Assembly (NCBI GenBank): GCA_035297145.1
Contig: DATGZN010000044.1
Location: 47,944 to 111,943, forward strand
Reading direction: 5' to 3'
Length of the DNA: 64,000 nucleotides
Source: QHXW01 sp035297145
GTDB lineage: Bacteria; Acidobacteriota; Terriglobia; Bryobacterales; Bryobacteraceae
Part shown: positions 48,048 to 56,946 of the stretch, in pieces
How the letters are laid out: each line of letters begins with the position of its first letter
Position numbering within the stretch: position 1 is the first letter of the stretch
Translations under genes and position numbers: made by a program
The notes under the pieces: generated by a model
What the model was told of the DNA's origin: nothing
The model's input: the letters and a program-made list of their open reading frames with translations, nothing else
Databases searched by the model: none

Positions 48048-50165
48048 CTATTTCGTGATTCCCACCTGACTCAACAGCCAGGCGTACTCGAAGGCCTGGT
48101 CCTTCAACCGGTCGTAACGGCCGGACGCTCCGCCATGGCCCGCCGGATCCATCTTGGTTTTCAGCAACAAGGGATGCGAATCGGTCTTCACTGTGCGCAG
48201 GCGGGCCACATACTTTGCAGGCTCCCAGTACATTACTTGACTGTCGTTCAGGCTGGTAGTCACGAGCATCGCCGGGTAAGCGCGCTTTTCGAGATTGTCG
48301 TACGGGCTGTAGGTCTTCATGTAATCGTAGGCGGCTTTCTCATTGGGGTTGCCCCACTCCAGATACTCTCCCACGGTGAGCGGCAGCGATGCATCCATCA
48401 TGGTATTCATCACGTCCACGAACGGAACCGCGGTATGGACGGCCCGGAAAAGATCCGGCCGCAGGTTGACGACCGCGCCCATGAGCAGGCCGCCCGCGCT
48501 ACCACCCTCGATCACCAGACGATCCTTCGAGGTCCAATTCTCCTTGATGAGGTACTCAGCGCTGTCGATGAAGTCGAAGAACGTATTCTTCTTCTTCATG
48601 AGCATGCCGTCCTCGTGCCACCGCTCCCCCATCTCATCGCCGCCGCGAATGTGGGCGATGACAAAGGCCATTCCACGATCGAGCAAAGCAAGCCGCGAGC
48701 TCGAGAACGTGGAGGGCATCCCGAGTCCATAAGACCCGTAGCCATAGAGAAACAGGGGGCCTTTGCCATCGCGTTGGAATCCCTGCTTGTAAATGATAGA
48801 GAGCGGCACCTTGACGCCATCGCGCGCGGTGGCCCACTGGCGTTCCGAAACATATTGTGCCGGATCGTAGCCTCCAAGTACTTCCTGCTGCTTCAGCAAA
48901 ATCGAATTGCCCACGTGCGTGTCGTAGTCAAATACGCTGGGGGGAACGATCAAGCTCTGATAGTTGTAGCGGTAGGTGGTCGAATCGTAATCGGGAGTGC
49001 CACCGGGAAAGGCGGCGTAAACCGGCTCTGAGAAGGGAATTGTCTTCCAGGTCGCGGATTGGAAATCATAAATCCGCATTCGGTTCAGGGCCTGCGTCTT
49101 CTCCAGAGCTACGGCGAAACCGTGGAAAAGATCGATGCCCTCCACGAGTACGTCATCACTGTGCGGCACGAAGACTTTCCAATTCTTCGGGTTGACATCC
49201 GTCTCCGGTGCGGTGACGATCTGAAAGTTCTTGGCGTCTTTGTTGGTCCGGATGTAGAAGAGGCCCTCGCGATGGTCCACTTCATAGCGATGCTTCTTTT
49301 CGCGAGGGAGAAACACAGCGAACTCAGCCTGCGGCTGGCCGGCGCGTAGATAGCGAACCTCGTTGGTGTCGGTGCTGGTGATCTCCAGCATCAGATACTG
49401 TTTGTCGCGCGTTTTGTTAAGCCGGATGCGATAGAGTTCGTCCTTTTCCTCGTAGATTGGTTCGAAAGTCTTCTCACCGAGCGTGTGGCGCCAGAGGTGA
49501 TCGGCGCGCTTGGTCACCGCATCTTCGGTGGTGAGGAATAACGTCCGGTTGTCGGCAGCCCAGTGCACGCTGTCCACGCGCTCGGTGGTATCGGGCAGAA
49601 TCTCGCCTGTGCGCAGATCTTTGACGTGGAGGCTAAACTGCCGGAATCCCACGAAGTCGGTCGTGTAAGCGAGAAGATTCTGGTCATCGCTCACTTCGAA
49701 CGCGCCGATCCCGACGAACTTGTGGCCTTGCGCCAGCTCATTCAGGTCGAGTAGCACCTGCTCCTTTCCGTCGGGGCCTTTTTTCCGGCAATGGATAGGA
49801 TACTGCTTCCCTTCCTCGGTGCGCGTGTAGTAGTAGAAATCACCGCGGCGCTCGGGGACGCTGAGGTCGGTCTGCTTGATGTGGCCCAACATTTCCTTGT
49901 AGAGCGCCTCCTGAAAGGGCTTCAAGTCTTTCGTTAGCGCCTCGGTGTAGGCGTTCTCTGCTTCCAGGTAGTGGATGACTTCGGGGTTGGATTTTTCACG
50001 CAGCCAGAAGTAATCATCCACGACGGTCGCGCCGTGACGTACCTCCCGGTGCTCGACGCGTTTGGCGACGGGAGGAGCCGGCGCAATTTGCGCCGTCAGC
50101 ATAAAGCCCAAAGTGAGAACGAGCGCCAGGGCGGAGGGGGGAACTGCGTGCCAGGTAATGAACAT
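48048..50165 (-). CDS. Exported oligopeptidase B (S9A prolyl oligopeptidase family)
   Basis: A 705-residue serine peptidase with a signal peptide (hydrophobic ALALVLTLGFMLTAQIA). The propeller domain (about 40-420) shows DDYFWLREKSNPEV, the family's N-terminal mark. The catalytic alpha/beta domain has the nucleophile in EGGSAGGLLMGAVVN, HIRGGDEMGERWHEDG (oxyanion region) and the C-terminal histidine in PAGHGGASGRYD. The wording GGDEMGERWHEDG and the AYNWKA-type lack point to oligopeptidase B, which cuts after Lys/Arg in peptides under about 30 residues, over prolyl oligopeptidase. Most oligopeptidase B enzymes are cytoplasmic; here an export signal is clear. It is convergent with the GT-C gene. 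Confidence 0.92.
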   Translation of the reverse strand: MFITWHAVPPSALALVLTLGFMLTAQIAPAPPVAKRVEHREVRHGATVVDDYFWLREKSNPEVIHYLEAENAYTEALTKDLKPFQEALYKEMLGHIKQTDLSVPERRGDFYYYTRTEEGKQYPIHCRKKGPDGKEQVLLDLNELAQGHKFVGIGAFEVSDDQNLLAYTTDFVGFRQFSLHVKDLRTGEILPDTTERVDSVHWAADNRTLFLTTEDAVTKRADHLWRHTLGEKTFEPIYEEKDELYRIRLNKTRDKQYLMLEITSTDTNEVRYLRAGQPQAEFAVFLPREKKHRYEVDHREGLFYIRTNKDAKNFQIVTAPETDVNPKNWKVFVPHSDDVLVEGIDLFHGFAVALEKTQALNRMRIYDFQSATWKTIPFSEPVYAAFPGGTPDYDSTTYRYNYQSLIVPPSVFDYDTHVGNSILLKQQEVLGGYDPAQYVSERQWATARDGVKVPLSIIYKQGFQRDGKGPLFLYGYGSYGLGMPSTFSSSRLALLDRGMAFVIAHIRGGDEMGERWHEDGMLMKKKNTFFDFIDSAEYLIKENWTSKDRLVIEGGSAGGLLMGAVVNLRPDLFRAVHTAVPFVDVMNTMMDASLPLTVGEYLEWGNPNEKAAYDYMKTYSPYDNLEKRAYPAMLVTTSLNDSQVMYWEPAKYVARLRTVKTDSHPLLLKTKMDPAGHGGASGRYDRLKDQAFEYAWLLSQVGITK

Positions 50166-50365
50166 TGTGCCAATTGTAAGCTGGCGGAGTATCGTGCTGA
50201 AACATGCAGCCTTACGGGGTTCTGGATCTATTCCCGGACGGCAGTAGGAGTAATCCTGTGCGGTTCCTGGCGGTTTCTCCTATCTCCGGCAGTGCCAAGG
50301 GGAACGATCTAATTTTCAGAAGTTGTACAAAACACACTGCCGATAGTGTCAATACGGAGGAGATC

Positions 50366-51505
50366 ATGATGCGCCGCAGAATTGGTCATTCGGACGAGCG
50401 GGGGTTCGCGCTCATCGCCACAGCTGTCAGCTTGGTCGGGATCATCGGCATCGCCGGAGTCTCAGTGGATGTCGGCCGCATGTATATCGTCAAGAGTGAA
50501 CTGATGGCGTACACGGACGCGTCATCGGTGGCAGCAGCCCTTCAGTTAGATGGCACAGTAGCCGGTATCACGCGGGCGCAAAACACGGTCACAGGTATGG
50601 GGAGCGGAGCCAATGCCATGGGATGGGATTTCGACTCGAAGACTATCTCGGGTGTCACCGTGCAGTTCGCCAGAGGATTGGCGGCCACACCAAATGTGCC
50701 GGACGCGACGACTTGGAACGCCAACCCGGGCAGTCCCGGCGACTACCGTTTTGTACAGGTAACAGCATCCGCGAACGTGCCATTAACCTTCATGCAGGCG
50801 TTTGGCATTCTGCAAGGGGGAACGAGCAGCGGCACGGCAATCGCGGCGGCTTCGAGCGTCGCGGCACAAGCGCTGATCACGCAGTTCCCGGCGGGCCTGC
50901 TGCCATTCTCTCCGATCGCACCATCCAATGTGCCGGACAACTTCGGCTTAACTACCGGAGTTCAATACACGATTCGCTATCCCTCCGGGGGCGCACAGAA
51001 AAAAAGCAACGTGTGCGCAGGCGACCAGTCCCAGACCTACTGGAACAATCTTCCCTCACAGGACCGGGGATTCTGGGGAAGCACGAGCGCGGCGGCATTG
51101 CGCGGAGAGGTCGTGGACAATACGCAAAGCCAGCCCATAGAGATCGGGGACCCGGTTCCCATGGTGGGAGGAAATAAGAACACCGAAGGTAGCGCATTGG
51201 ATACGCGGGTGAATGAAGATTCGGATCCGAACTCGGCCACCTACGCCGACTATATGGCGCTCGGTCAAGGAAATGGCCGGCGCGTGGTCGCCGTGCCTGT
51301 GAACGGCGGGCCACCTGACTTCATTGCGATCGGGATCGGGGCGTTCTTTCTTCTGCCGACCCCAACCTACTTGGGGGTTACGGGCAGCACGCCGATTTGC
51401 GCCGAGTACATCGGCACTTTTGTCCAGGGGAGCACGCATAGCGGCGCGGGTGTGACCGCAAACACCGGGGATACCGGCGGGTACATAGTGAGGCTGATCC
51501 AATGA
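50366..51505 (+). CDS. TadG-like secreted/pilus-assembly protein
   Basis: A 379-residue protein with one N-terminal membrane segment. DERGFALIATAVSLVGIIGI (residues 10-29) is a prepilin-like start with a Gly-Phe processing-like site and a following IVKSELMAYTDASSVAAALQ amphipathic helix, as in TadG proteins. The rest is a long Gly/Ser/Asn-rich extracellular part (PSGGAQKKSNVCAGDQSQTY, DDRVNEDSDPNS-like TRVNEDSDPNSATYADYMAL) with few charged helices. The ATG at 50366 has GGAGGAGA immediately upstream, and an in-frame 50204 start is rejected. It leads an operon with two TadE genes (4-base overlap then an 11-base gap). Confidence 0.85.
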   Translation: MMRRRIGHSDERGFALIATAVSLVGIIGIAGVSVDVGRMYIVKSELMAYTDASSVAAALQLDGTVAGITRAQNTVTGMGSGANAMGWDFDSKTISGVTVQFARGLAATPNVPDATTWNANPGSPGDYRFVQVTASANVPLTFMQAFGILQGGTSSGTAIAAASSVAAQALITQFPAGLLPFSPIAPSNVPDNFGLTTGVQYTIRYPSGGAQKKSNVCAGDQSQTYWNNLPSQDRGFWGSTSAAALRGEVVDNTQSQPIEIGDPVPMVGGNKNTEGSALDTRVNEDSDPNSATYADYMALGQGNGRRVVAVPVNGGPPDFIAIGIGAFFLLPTPTYLGVTGSTPICAEYIGTFVQGSTHSGAGVTANTGDTGGYIVRLIQ

Positions 51506-51966
51506 AGGCCAGACTCACGCGCGAGCGCGGCAGCGCGTTGATTGAATTCGCATTGTCGTTCTTTCTGATCTTCTCGGTCTTTTCCGGCATCTTCCAATTC
51601 GCCTACAGCTTCTACGTCTACAACGCGCTGGTGGCAGCCGTGCGAGAGGGCGCCCGGTACGCCTCGCTCAAGCCGTACGACTCGACTAACACCACGCCGT
51701 CCGCCCAGTTTCTAACAGCGGTCCAAAACATGGTGGTTTATGGGAACGCCAGCCCGGCGGAGGGCGCCGTCCCGTTGGTTCCCGGTCTGCGAGCCAGCAA
51801 CGTGGCGCTGACCGTCACCGGGGGCGGAACGGGAACTCTCACCGCACCTTCACAAATGACGGTAACGATTTCCGGGTTCACGGTGAACGCCGTTTTCGGC
51901 ACCTGGAACATCACCGGCAAACCCACCTGCACGTTTCCGTATACCGGCATTCTGACGCCCCCGTAG
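51502..51966 (+). CDS. TadE-family pseudopilin
   Basis: A 154-residue TadE protein. The N-terminus RGSALIEFALSFFLIFSVF has the conserved glutamate five residues into the hydrophobic segment, the TadE/prepilin hallmark, followed by FVYNALVAAVREGARYASLK. The C-terminal part is beta-rich (VALTVTGGGTGTLTAPSQM). It overlaps the TadG-like stop by 4 bases. TadE pseudopilins assemble on the Tad secretion apparatus, whose genes (tadA, rcpA, tadV) are not in this window. Confidence 0.88.
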   Translation: MKARLTRERGSALIEFALSFFLIFSVFSGIFQFAYSFYVYNALVAAVREGARYASLKPYDSTNTTPSAQFLTAVQNMVVYGNASPAEGAVPLVPGLRASNVALTVTGGGTGTLTAPSQMTVTISGFTVNAVFGTWNITGKPTCTFPYTGILTPP

Positions 51967-51977
51967 GAGGTCCATCT

Positions 51978-52430
51978 ATGCAGATCACCAAACGAAATCG
52001 ACAAACTGGCGGAGCGCTGCTCGAGTCAGTGCTGACGCTCGTCGTGTTCCTGGCGTTGTTCATCGGCGTTTTTGACGTTGGTGAAATGCTGTTCGTGCAT
52101 CAGACTTTGACAGATCGTGCCCGCAATGCAGCTCGCTGGGGCGCCGTCAATACTTTCGACCCAACCTCGATCCAGAACCTGGTGTTATATGGCGCAACTG
52201 CGCCCGCCCAAGGCCAGACGCCAGCGTTCGGACTCTCGGCCTCCAACGTCACGGTCACCCGGCCTGCCGCCAGCGTCGGGACACCCGAGGATCGGATTGT
52301 TGTCACCATCATCTATCCCGTCAGCCTGGTTTCTGTCTTCATCGGCCAGTCGGCAACGTGGTCGGGGACATCGGCTCCGACCTGGAACCTGCAGATTCAG
52401 GTCGGCACACCATACGAGGTTCCAAGCTAA
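51978..52430 (+). CDS. TadE-like pseudopilin, second copy
   Basis: A 150-residue paralogue of the gene just upstream. GGALLESVLTLVVFLALFIG is the TadE segment with glutamate at the fifth hydrophobic position, then VGEMLFVHQTLTDRARNAAR. A later strand reads VTVTRPAASVGTPEDRIVV. The CRS-like QATWSGTSAPTWNL (SATWSGTSAPTWNLQI) near the end resembles the usual TadE C-terminus. Gap to the previous gene is 11 bases, with a GAGG just before the ATG. Two TadE copies beside one TadG are common in Tad loci. Confidence 0.88.
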   Translation: MQITKRNRQTGGALLESVLTLVVFLALFIGVFDVGEMLFVHQTLTDRARNAARWGAVNTFDPTSIQNLVLYGATAPAQGQTPAFGLSASNVTVTRPAASVGTPEDRIVVTIIYPVSLVSVFIGQSATWSGTSAPTWNLQIQVGTPYEVPS

Positions 52431-52523
52431 GTTCAGGGGCCTTGATGGTCCTGTTGATTTTCTTCACCGTCTGAACGTGCCCGCTTCTCTTCTGGCCCTC
52501 CAAAACGGTACTCTAGAAGGCCG

Positions 52524-53780
52524 GTGAAAATTCCCAAGCTCCGCTGGACCATCGCGGCCCTGCTGTTTTTGTCCACGATGATCAACTACGCCGACCGGCT
52601 GGCCCTCTCGATCGTCTCGCGCGACATGCGCACCGAGTTTCACATGACCGAGCAGGATTACTCCCACATCGTTGCGGCGTTCCTGGTCGCGTACGCGATC
52701 ATGTACGCGGGCTCCGGATACCTGGTGGACCGGCTGGGAACGCGGCGCGGATTTGCGGCCTTCATTTCCGCCTGGTCGGTTGCCGCGATGCTGCACGCGT
52801 TCACCACTGGAATCTGGTCGCTGGGTGCGGTGCGTTTTCTGCTGGGCCTGAGCGAGCCGGGCAACTGGCCCGCTGCGGCGAAAGCGGTGGCCGAGTGGTT
52901 TCCGCCCAGGCAGCGCGCTCTCGGTGTCGGCATTTTCAATGCCGGATCGTCACTGGGTTCGGCGATCGCGCCGCCGATGGTGGCGTATCTTACACTGCGG
53001 TTCGGATGGCGTTTCGCGTTTGTGGCGGTCGGATCCTTGGGCCTGCTGTGGCTCGTGGCGTGGCTGCTGATCTACCAGCCCCCGCATTTGAACCGCTTGT
53101 TACGCGCCGAAGACTACGCGCGCATGAAGAAAGATGTTCAGCCGCCCGAGGAGGCATCCGCGGCGCCGCGTGTCGACTGGCGGAAAGTCATTCGCATGCG
53201 CCAGTGCTATACCCTGATCCTGGGGCGCTTCTTTACCGACCCCGTGATCTACTTCATGATCTTCTGGCTGCCCGAATATCTGCGCAAAGAGCGCGGCTTC
53301 GATCTCCAGATGGTGGGCGACTACGCCTGGGTGCCGTTCAGCGTTGCCGGCGTTGGATATCTATTCAGCGGCTGGCTTTCGGGAAGACTGATGCAAGCCG
53401 GCTGGAAGCTGCCGAACGCACGCAAATTCGGCATGTTGATCAGCTCATTGTTGATGCCGGTCGCAATCCTCGCGCCGCTCGTTCCCACCGCGGGTCTGGC
53501 GATCGCTGCGACCTGCTTCATCACCGTGGGCCACGCATTTTTCGTTTCCAACATTCAGACCCTGCCCGCCGACCTATTCCCCGGTCACGAGGTGGGCACG
53601 GCCTCGGGATTTTCGGGAATGGGAGGCGCTATCGGCGGCGTCCTCGCCAACCTTGTGACCGGATACGTGGTGCAACACTTCTCCTATGCACCCGTGTTCT
53701 TTATGGCGGGTTTGATGCACCCACTGTCCACTGCGCTCGTCTTTTGGCTGCTGCCGAACCGGTATTTTATGAGCGATTAA
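52524..53780 (+). CDS. MFS transporter of the anion:cation symporter (hexuronate) type
   Basis: A 418-residue 12-helix transporter of the ACS (ExuT/GudP) family. Characteristic sequences are MINYADRLALSIVSRDMRTE in the first helix, GYLVDRLGTRRGF in loop 2-3 (the MFS D-R-x-G-R-R), RFLLGLSEPGNWPAAAKAVA in the fourth-fifth helices, which is the family signature, and EWFPPRQRALGVGIFNAGSS. It should import galacturonate, glucuronate or a related sugar acid with protons. The start is a GTG at 52524. It stands alone; no hexuronate catabolic gene is adjacent. Confidence 0.92.
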   Translation: MKIPKLRWTIAALLFLSTMINYADRLALSIVSRDMRTEFHMTEQDYSHIVAAFLVAYAIMYAGSGYLVDRLGTRRGFAAFISAWSVAAMLHAFTTGIWSLGAVRFLLGLSEPGNWPAAAKAVAEWFPPRQRALGVGIFNAGSSLGSAIAPPMVAYLTLRFGWRFAFVAVGSLGLLWLVAWLLIYQPPHLNRLLRAEDYARMKKDVQPPEEASAAPRVDWRKVIRMRQCYTLILGRFFTDPVIYFMIFWLPEYLRKERGFDLQMVGDYAWVPFSVAGVGYLFSGWLSGRLMQAGWKLPNARKFGMLISSLLMPVAILAPLVPTAGLAIAATCFITVGHAFFVSNIQTLPADLFPGHEVGTASGFSGMGGAIGGVLANLVTGYVVQHFSYAPVFFMAGLMHPLSTALVFWLLPNRYFMSD

Positions 53781-54026
53781 TCAGAGAGGAGAGGTGATAT
53801 CCGGTCGCATTTGGCAGCGTATAACGAACCAGAATGCTGCGTACTTGTTTCGGCTCATAATCTTGTTTCGATCGGACGAACCCCGCAGAACTCGTAGGGG
53901 AACCGACTCCGGCACGGTTCGACTATCTAGCCCATCTTGTAAGGTCGCCAGTTGATCGGCCTCAATCACCAAAATCGTGCTGAACGGCGGGGCGATCTAT
54001 ACTATTGAAGAGAGAACGGGCGCAGC
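53781..54026. other. Intergenic, no gene supported
   Basis: A 246-base gap ahead of the DUF433/DUF5615 pair. A 63-codon minus-strand frame is open here but has no family-like sequence and no ribosome-binding site. TATACT at 53998 is a possible -10 for the pair, without a clear -35. Confidence 0.45.
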
Positions 54027-54311
54027 ATGGCAATCGTCGTCGATATCGGGAGCCTGATCGAGAGATCGCCAGACATCCGTAAAGGCCGGCCCTGCATCGC
54101 CGGTACCGGGGTCACTGTTCGCCGTATTGCGGGGTGGTACAACCTGGGTCTGACTCCCGAGGAGATTGCCGCTAAAATAGAGCACCTTACGCTTGCGCAG
54201 ATTCATGCGGCGCTCGCCTACTACCACGCCAATCGCGACGAGATAGACACCGACACCGCCGCCGAGGATGCTGCAGTGGAAGAACTCTTCGCGCCTGCAG
54301 ATGGGGCGTGA
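54027..54311 (+). CDS. DUF433 antitoxin-like protein
   Basis: A 94-residue DUF433 protein. The core is IVVDIGSLIERSPDIRKGRP, CIAGTGVTVRRIAGWYN (the R-P-x-I-x-G-T-x-x-x-V signature) and the helix-turn-helix-like GLTPEEIAAKIEHLTLAQIH, ending AALAYYHANRDEIDTD. DUF433 proteins are VapB-like antitoxins paired with PIN-like toxins. It overlaps the next gene by 4 bases, so the two are coupled. A TATACT and an AGAGAG (good ribosome-binding site) precede the ATG. DNA autoregulation by the pair is likely but no operator was identified. Confidence 0.88.
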   Translation: MAIVVDIGSLIERSPDIRKGRPCIAGTGVTVRRIAGWYNLGLTPEEIAAKIEHLTLAQIHAALAYYHANRDEIDTDTAAEDAAVEELFAPADGA

Positions 54312-54667
54312 AGAGCCTTAGTCTGTACCTAGACGAAGACGCCATGGACGGTGATCTCGTTCGGGGTCTTCGCTCCCGGGGAGTAAATGTCCTTACTGCA
54401 ACCGATGTTGGCATGATTCGCCAGGCGGATGAAGAGCACCTCAGGTTCGCCACCATACAGGACCGTGTGCTGGACTCGTTCAACGTGCGAGACTTTCACG
54501 CAATTCATATTGCCTGGACATCCAGCGACCGTCCGCACGCTGGCATTATTCTGGCTCATCAGAGACGGTATACAACGGGCGAACAGATCCGTCGGCTCTT
54601 GCGTCTCATTGGGACTCTGTCGTCAGAGGCAATGAGAAATCGGGAGGAGTTTCTCGGCCGGTGGTGA
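54308..54667 (+). CDS. DUF5615 PIN-like toxin-like protein
   Basis: A 119-residue DUF5615 (PIN-like, Mut7-C-related) protein. It begins KSLSLYLDEDAMDGDLVRGL (the acidic LDED is the first catalytic region), then GVNVLTATDVGMIRQADEE, HLRFATIQDRVLDSFNVRDF (the N-x-x-D-F motif) and HAGIILAHQRRYTTGEQI. Its partner in front is a DUF433 protein. It starts at a GTG inside the end of that gene. Proteins of this family are thought to be RNases, but few have been tested. Confidence 0.86.
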   Translation: MKSLSLYLDEDAMDGDLVRGLRSRGVNVLTATDVGMIRQADEEHLRFATIQDRVLDSFNVRDFHAIHIAWTSSDRPHAGIILAHQRRYTTGEQIRRLLRLIGTLSSEAMRNREEFLGRW

Positions 54668-54676
54668 GGCCAATAC

Positions 54677-55963
54677 CTACGCAAACAACTTCGCAAACCG
54701 CGACCCCTTTCGCACGATCGTCTGGTTTCGCTCCGGCCCCGTCGAGACGCAGCCGATCTCCACGCCCGTGCGCTTCTCCAGGTACGCCAGGTAGTCCCGC
54801 GCAGGTTGTGGCAGCGCGTCGTAATCTGAAATGCCTACAGTGGATGTCCGCCAGCCGGGCAGGCATTCGAACACCGGCTCAATAGCTTCCAGCCCGGCCG
54901 TTGTAGCCGGCATATCCGTCACTTCGCGACGCCCGGAGCGGTAGGCCACGCAGACGGGAATTTTCTCGAGTTCATCCAGCACGTCGAGCTTGGTGACCAC
55001 GAGCGAGTCGAGACCGTTCAGCATGGCGGCGTAGCGGACCTGCGGGATGTCAAACCAGCCGCAGCGGCGTGGCCGGCCGGTTACCGACCCGAATTCATTG
55101 CCCCGATTACGTATCTGGTCTCCCATGGCGTCGAGGGCCTCTGTGGGGAACGGGCCGCCGCCTACGCGTGTCGTGTATGCCTTTGCCACACCGACGATGG
55201 CGTGAATGCGCGTCGGCGCAACGCCTGTTCCCGTGCAAGCACCTCCGGCCGACGCACTCGACGACGTGACGAACGGATATGTGCCGTGGTCCAGATCGAG
55301 CATAGTGGCTTGCGCACCCTCGAACATGACGCTCTTGCCGGCGTTGATGGCGTCGTTGAGCAGACGCGCTGTGTCACACACCATCGGCCGGATGTGCTCT
55401 GCGAAACCCTCATACTCGGATCGTATGCGCGCAAGATCCAGGTCTTCGGCGATCCCAAACGCGCGGGTCGCGATGCTCTTCTCTTTCGCCACGGCTTCAA
55501 ATCGCTCACCAAAACGTTCGGTATCCAGCAGGTCGGCTACGCGGATTCCACGCCGCCCGGCCTTGTCTTCATAGCAAGGGCCGATGCCACGTGAAGTGGT
55601 GCCGATGGCCTCCAGCAGCCGCTCCATGGTGCGGTGGTATGGGAACAGAACATGGGCGCGGTTGCTGATGGAAAGTTGCGCGGGGACGTCGATGCCCATC
55701 GCCTCGAGCGATTGCATCTCGCTCAGCAGGGCGGCCGGATCAATCACCAATCCGTTGCCGATCACGGCGCGCTTCCCCGGGTGCAGAATCCCCGAGGGAA
55801 TTAACTTCAGCACGAACTTCTGCGCGCCGATTTGCACCGTGTGGCCGGCGTTGTGGCCGCCCTGGTAGCGCACCACGATGTCGAAACGATCGCAGAAAAG
55901 GTCCACGATCTTCCCTTTGCCTTCGTCGCCCCACTGCGCGCCAAGAATAATGATGTTGCTCAT
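54677..55963 (-). CDS. purA: Adenylosuccinate synthetase
   Basis: A 428-residue enzyme joining IMP and aspartate with GTP to make adenylosuccinate, the first committed step to AMP. The start IIILGAQWGDEGKGKIVDLF (residues 4-23) holds the catalytic aspartate and the GTP loop. FLSATGNRA-like conserved blocks are VVRYQGGHNAGHTV (H in NAGHT is catalytic), TTSRGIGPCYEDKAGRRGIR, LLEFEGAQATMLD-like VMFEGAQATMLDLDHGTYPF and RCGWFDIP. The ATG at 55963 is favoured over a TTG two codons upstream. It is a single gene, convergent with the toxin-like gene and divergent from the gene at 56025. Confidence 0.96.
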   Translation of the reverse strand: MSNIIILGAQWGDEGKGKIVDLFCDRFDIVVRYQGGHNAGHTVQIGAQKFVLKLIPSGILHPGKRAVIGNGLVIDPAALLSEMQSLEAMGIDVPAQLSISNRAHVLFPYHRTMERLLEAIGTTSRGIGPCYEDKAGRRGIRVADLLDTERFGERFEAVAKEKSIATRAFGIAEDLDLARIRSEYEGFAEHIRPMVCDTARLLNDAINAGKSVMFEGAQATMLDLDHGTYPFVTSSSASAGGACTGTGVAPTRIHAIVGVAKAYTTRVGGGPFPTEALDAMGDQIRNRGNEFGSVTGRPRRCGWFDIPQVRYAAMLNGLDSLVVTKLDVLDELEKIPVCVAYRSGRREVTDMPATTAGLEAIEPVFECLPGWRTSTVGISDYDALPQPARDYLAYLEKRTGVEIGCVSTGPERNQTIVRKGSRFAKLFA

Positions 55964-56024
55964 GCCCAAACCCAGTTATTGTATCGCGCCCGGCGCTCGC
56001 GCCGCGCTGTGTTACGCTGCCATC

Positions 56025-56480
56025 ATGCAGCTTTGCGACGTCTATCGGAAGCTCGGAGAGGAACAATTCACGCAACTGGTCCGTGGCATTTCCATGGGGA
56101 AGCTGAAAACCTACCAGCTTTTCGATGCGCTCAAAACCCGGGCACATATGGCAAAACTCAACACCGAGCATCTCCGCAAAGCCGCGCCCCGGCTCTGGGC
56201 CAGGATCGATCAGGGAGATGAAGAGTTCGCCAAGGATTTCGCCCAAGCGGTGCTGGTTTCGCATCTGGACCTGATCGGCGCCGTGCTCGATTTTCTCAGC
56301 ATTCCCAACCAGAATGGATTCTTTGAGAAAGATCTGGATGCCAGCCAATATCTGACGGAAGGCTGGGCGCAACGCACATTTGAGAAGTTCCGCGGCTCCT
56401 ATCCGGAGGCGGTGCTGGTGTTCTATCTCAACCATCTCGCCTGGGAGTTAAAGGGTGAGCCGTTCGCTCCCGCCGCGTAG
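56025..56480 (+). CDS. Small conserved protein of unknown function
   Basis: A 151-residue, mainly helical soluble protein with no recognised family. The start MQLCDVYRKLGEEQFTQLVR is followed by GKLKTYQLFDALKTRAHM, a likely helix pair, then LWARIDQGDEEFAKDFAQAV, FDAQFLVSHLDLIGAVLDF-like LVSHLDLIGAVLDFLSIPNQ and GWAQRTFEKFRGSYPEAVLV. Acidic and aromatic residues recur every three to four positions, as in an alpha-solenoid or dimer bundle. The ATG at 56025 avoids an extension antisense to purA. It is divergent from purA. Confidence 0.7.
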   Translation: MQLCDVYRKLGEEQFTQLVRGISMGKLKTYQLFDALKTRAHMAKLNTEHLRKAAPRLWARIDQGDEEFAKDFAQAVLVSHLDLIGAVLDFLSIPNQNGFFEKDLDASQYLTEGWAQRTFEKFRGSYPEAVLVFYLNHLAWELKGEPFAPAA

Positions 56481-56613
56481 TACCTATTCCAGACCTATAC
56501 CACCTTGCGCGAGCCATGCTCCGAGTTTATGGTGCGGATAAAAACGTTTTTTCGAGACTCCTCACCCAGGCTTTGATAAAATGGACCATGAAATTCAGTT
56601 GGGGGAATGTTTA

Positions 56614-56910
56614 ATGCCCAAGAAGCATCACGCAATTTACTCCGATCCCACAGGTGCTGCCGCCGCTGCCAGCCAGGTAAAACGCCGTGTGCAGCGCACG
56701 AAGCATGCGGAAGCTTCGGTAGACGGAAAAGTCTCGACAGCATCTGAAACCGCTGTCCAGCAGGAAATGCTTGTAGATCGCGCAGCGGTCGCGCGCCTCG
56801 CGTACTCGTACTGGGAAGCCCGAGGTTTCATCGGTGGCACGCCGGAAGAAGACTGGCTGCGTGCCGAGCGCGAGATTCGCGAAACTCTGGCGGCAAGCGC
56901 CACGGCATAA
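56614..56910 (+). CDS. DUF2934-containing small protein
   Basis: A 98-residue protein. The C-terminal half LVDRAAVARLAYSYWEARGF, IGGTPEEDWLRAEREIRE is a DUF2934 motif (the A-Y-x-x-W-E-x-x-G and E-D-W-x-x-A-E blocks), found in many soil bacteria as a short amphipathic region. The N-terminal half is a basic linker (QVKRRVQRTKHAEASVDGKV). The ATG at 56614 has GGGGGA about 8 bases upstream and is chosen over one at 56581. No function is established for the family; a stress-related role is sometimes assumed. Confidence 0.8.
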   Translation: MPKKHHAIYSDPTGAAAAASQVKRRVQRTKHAEASVDGKVSTASETAVQQEMLVDRAAVARLAYSYWEARGFIGGTPEEDWLRAEREIRETLAASATA

Positions 56911-56946
56911 CCTTTCGCCGCGGCCCGAAGCGCGGTGAACAGAGGG

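Noticed and set aside
48030..49031. A 333-codon plus-strand open frame opposite the oligopeptidase gene
   Set aside because: Antisense to the catalytic domain, His/Arg-rich, no family pattern.
53781..53972. A 63-codon minus-strand frame after the hexuronate-type MFS gene
   Set aside because: No ribosome-binding site, no family-like sequence, and it abuts the MFS stop.
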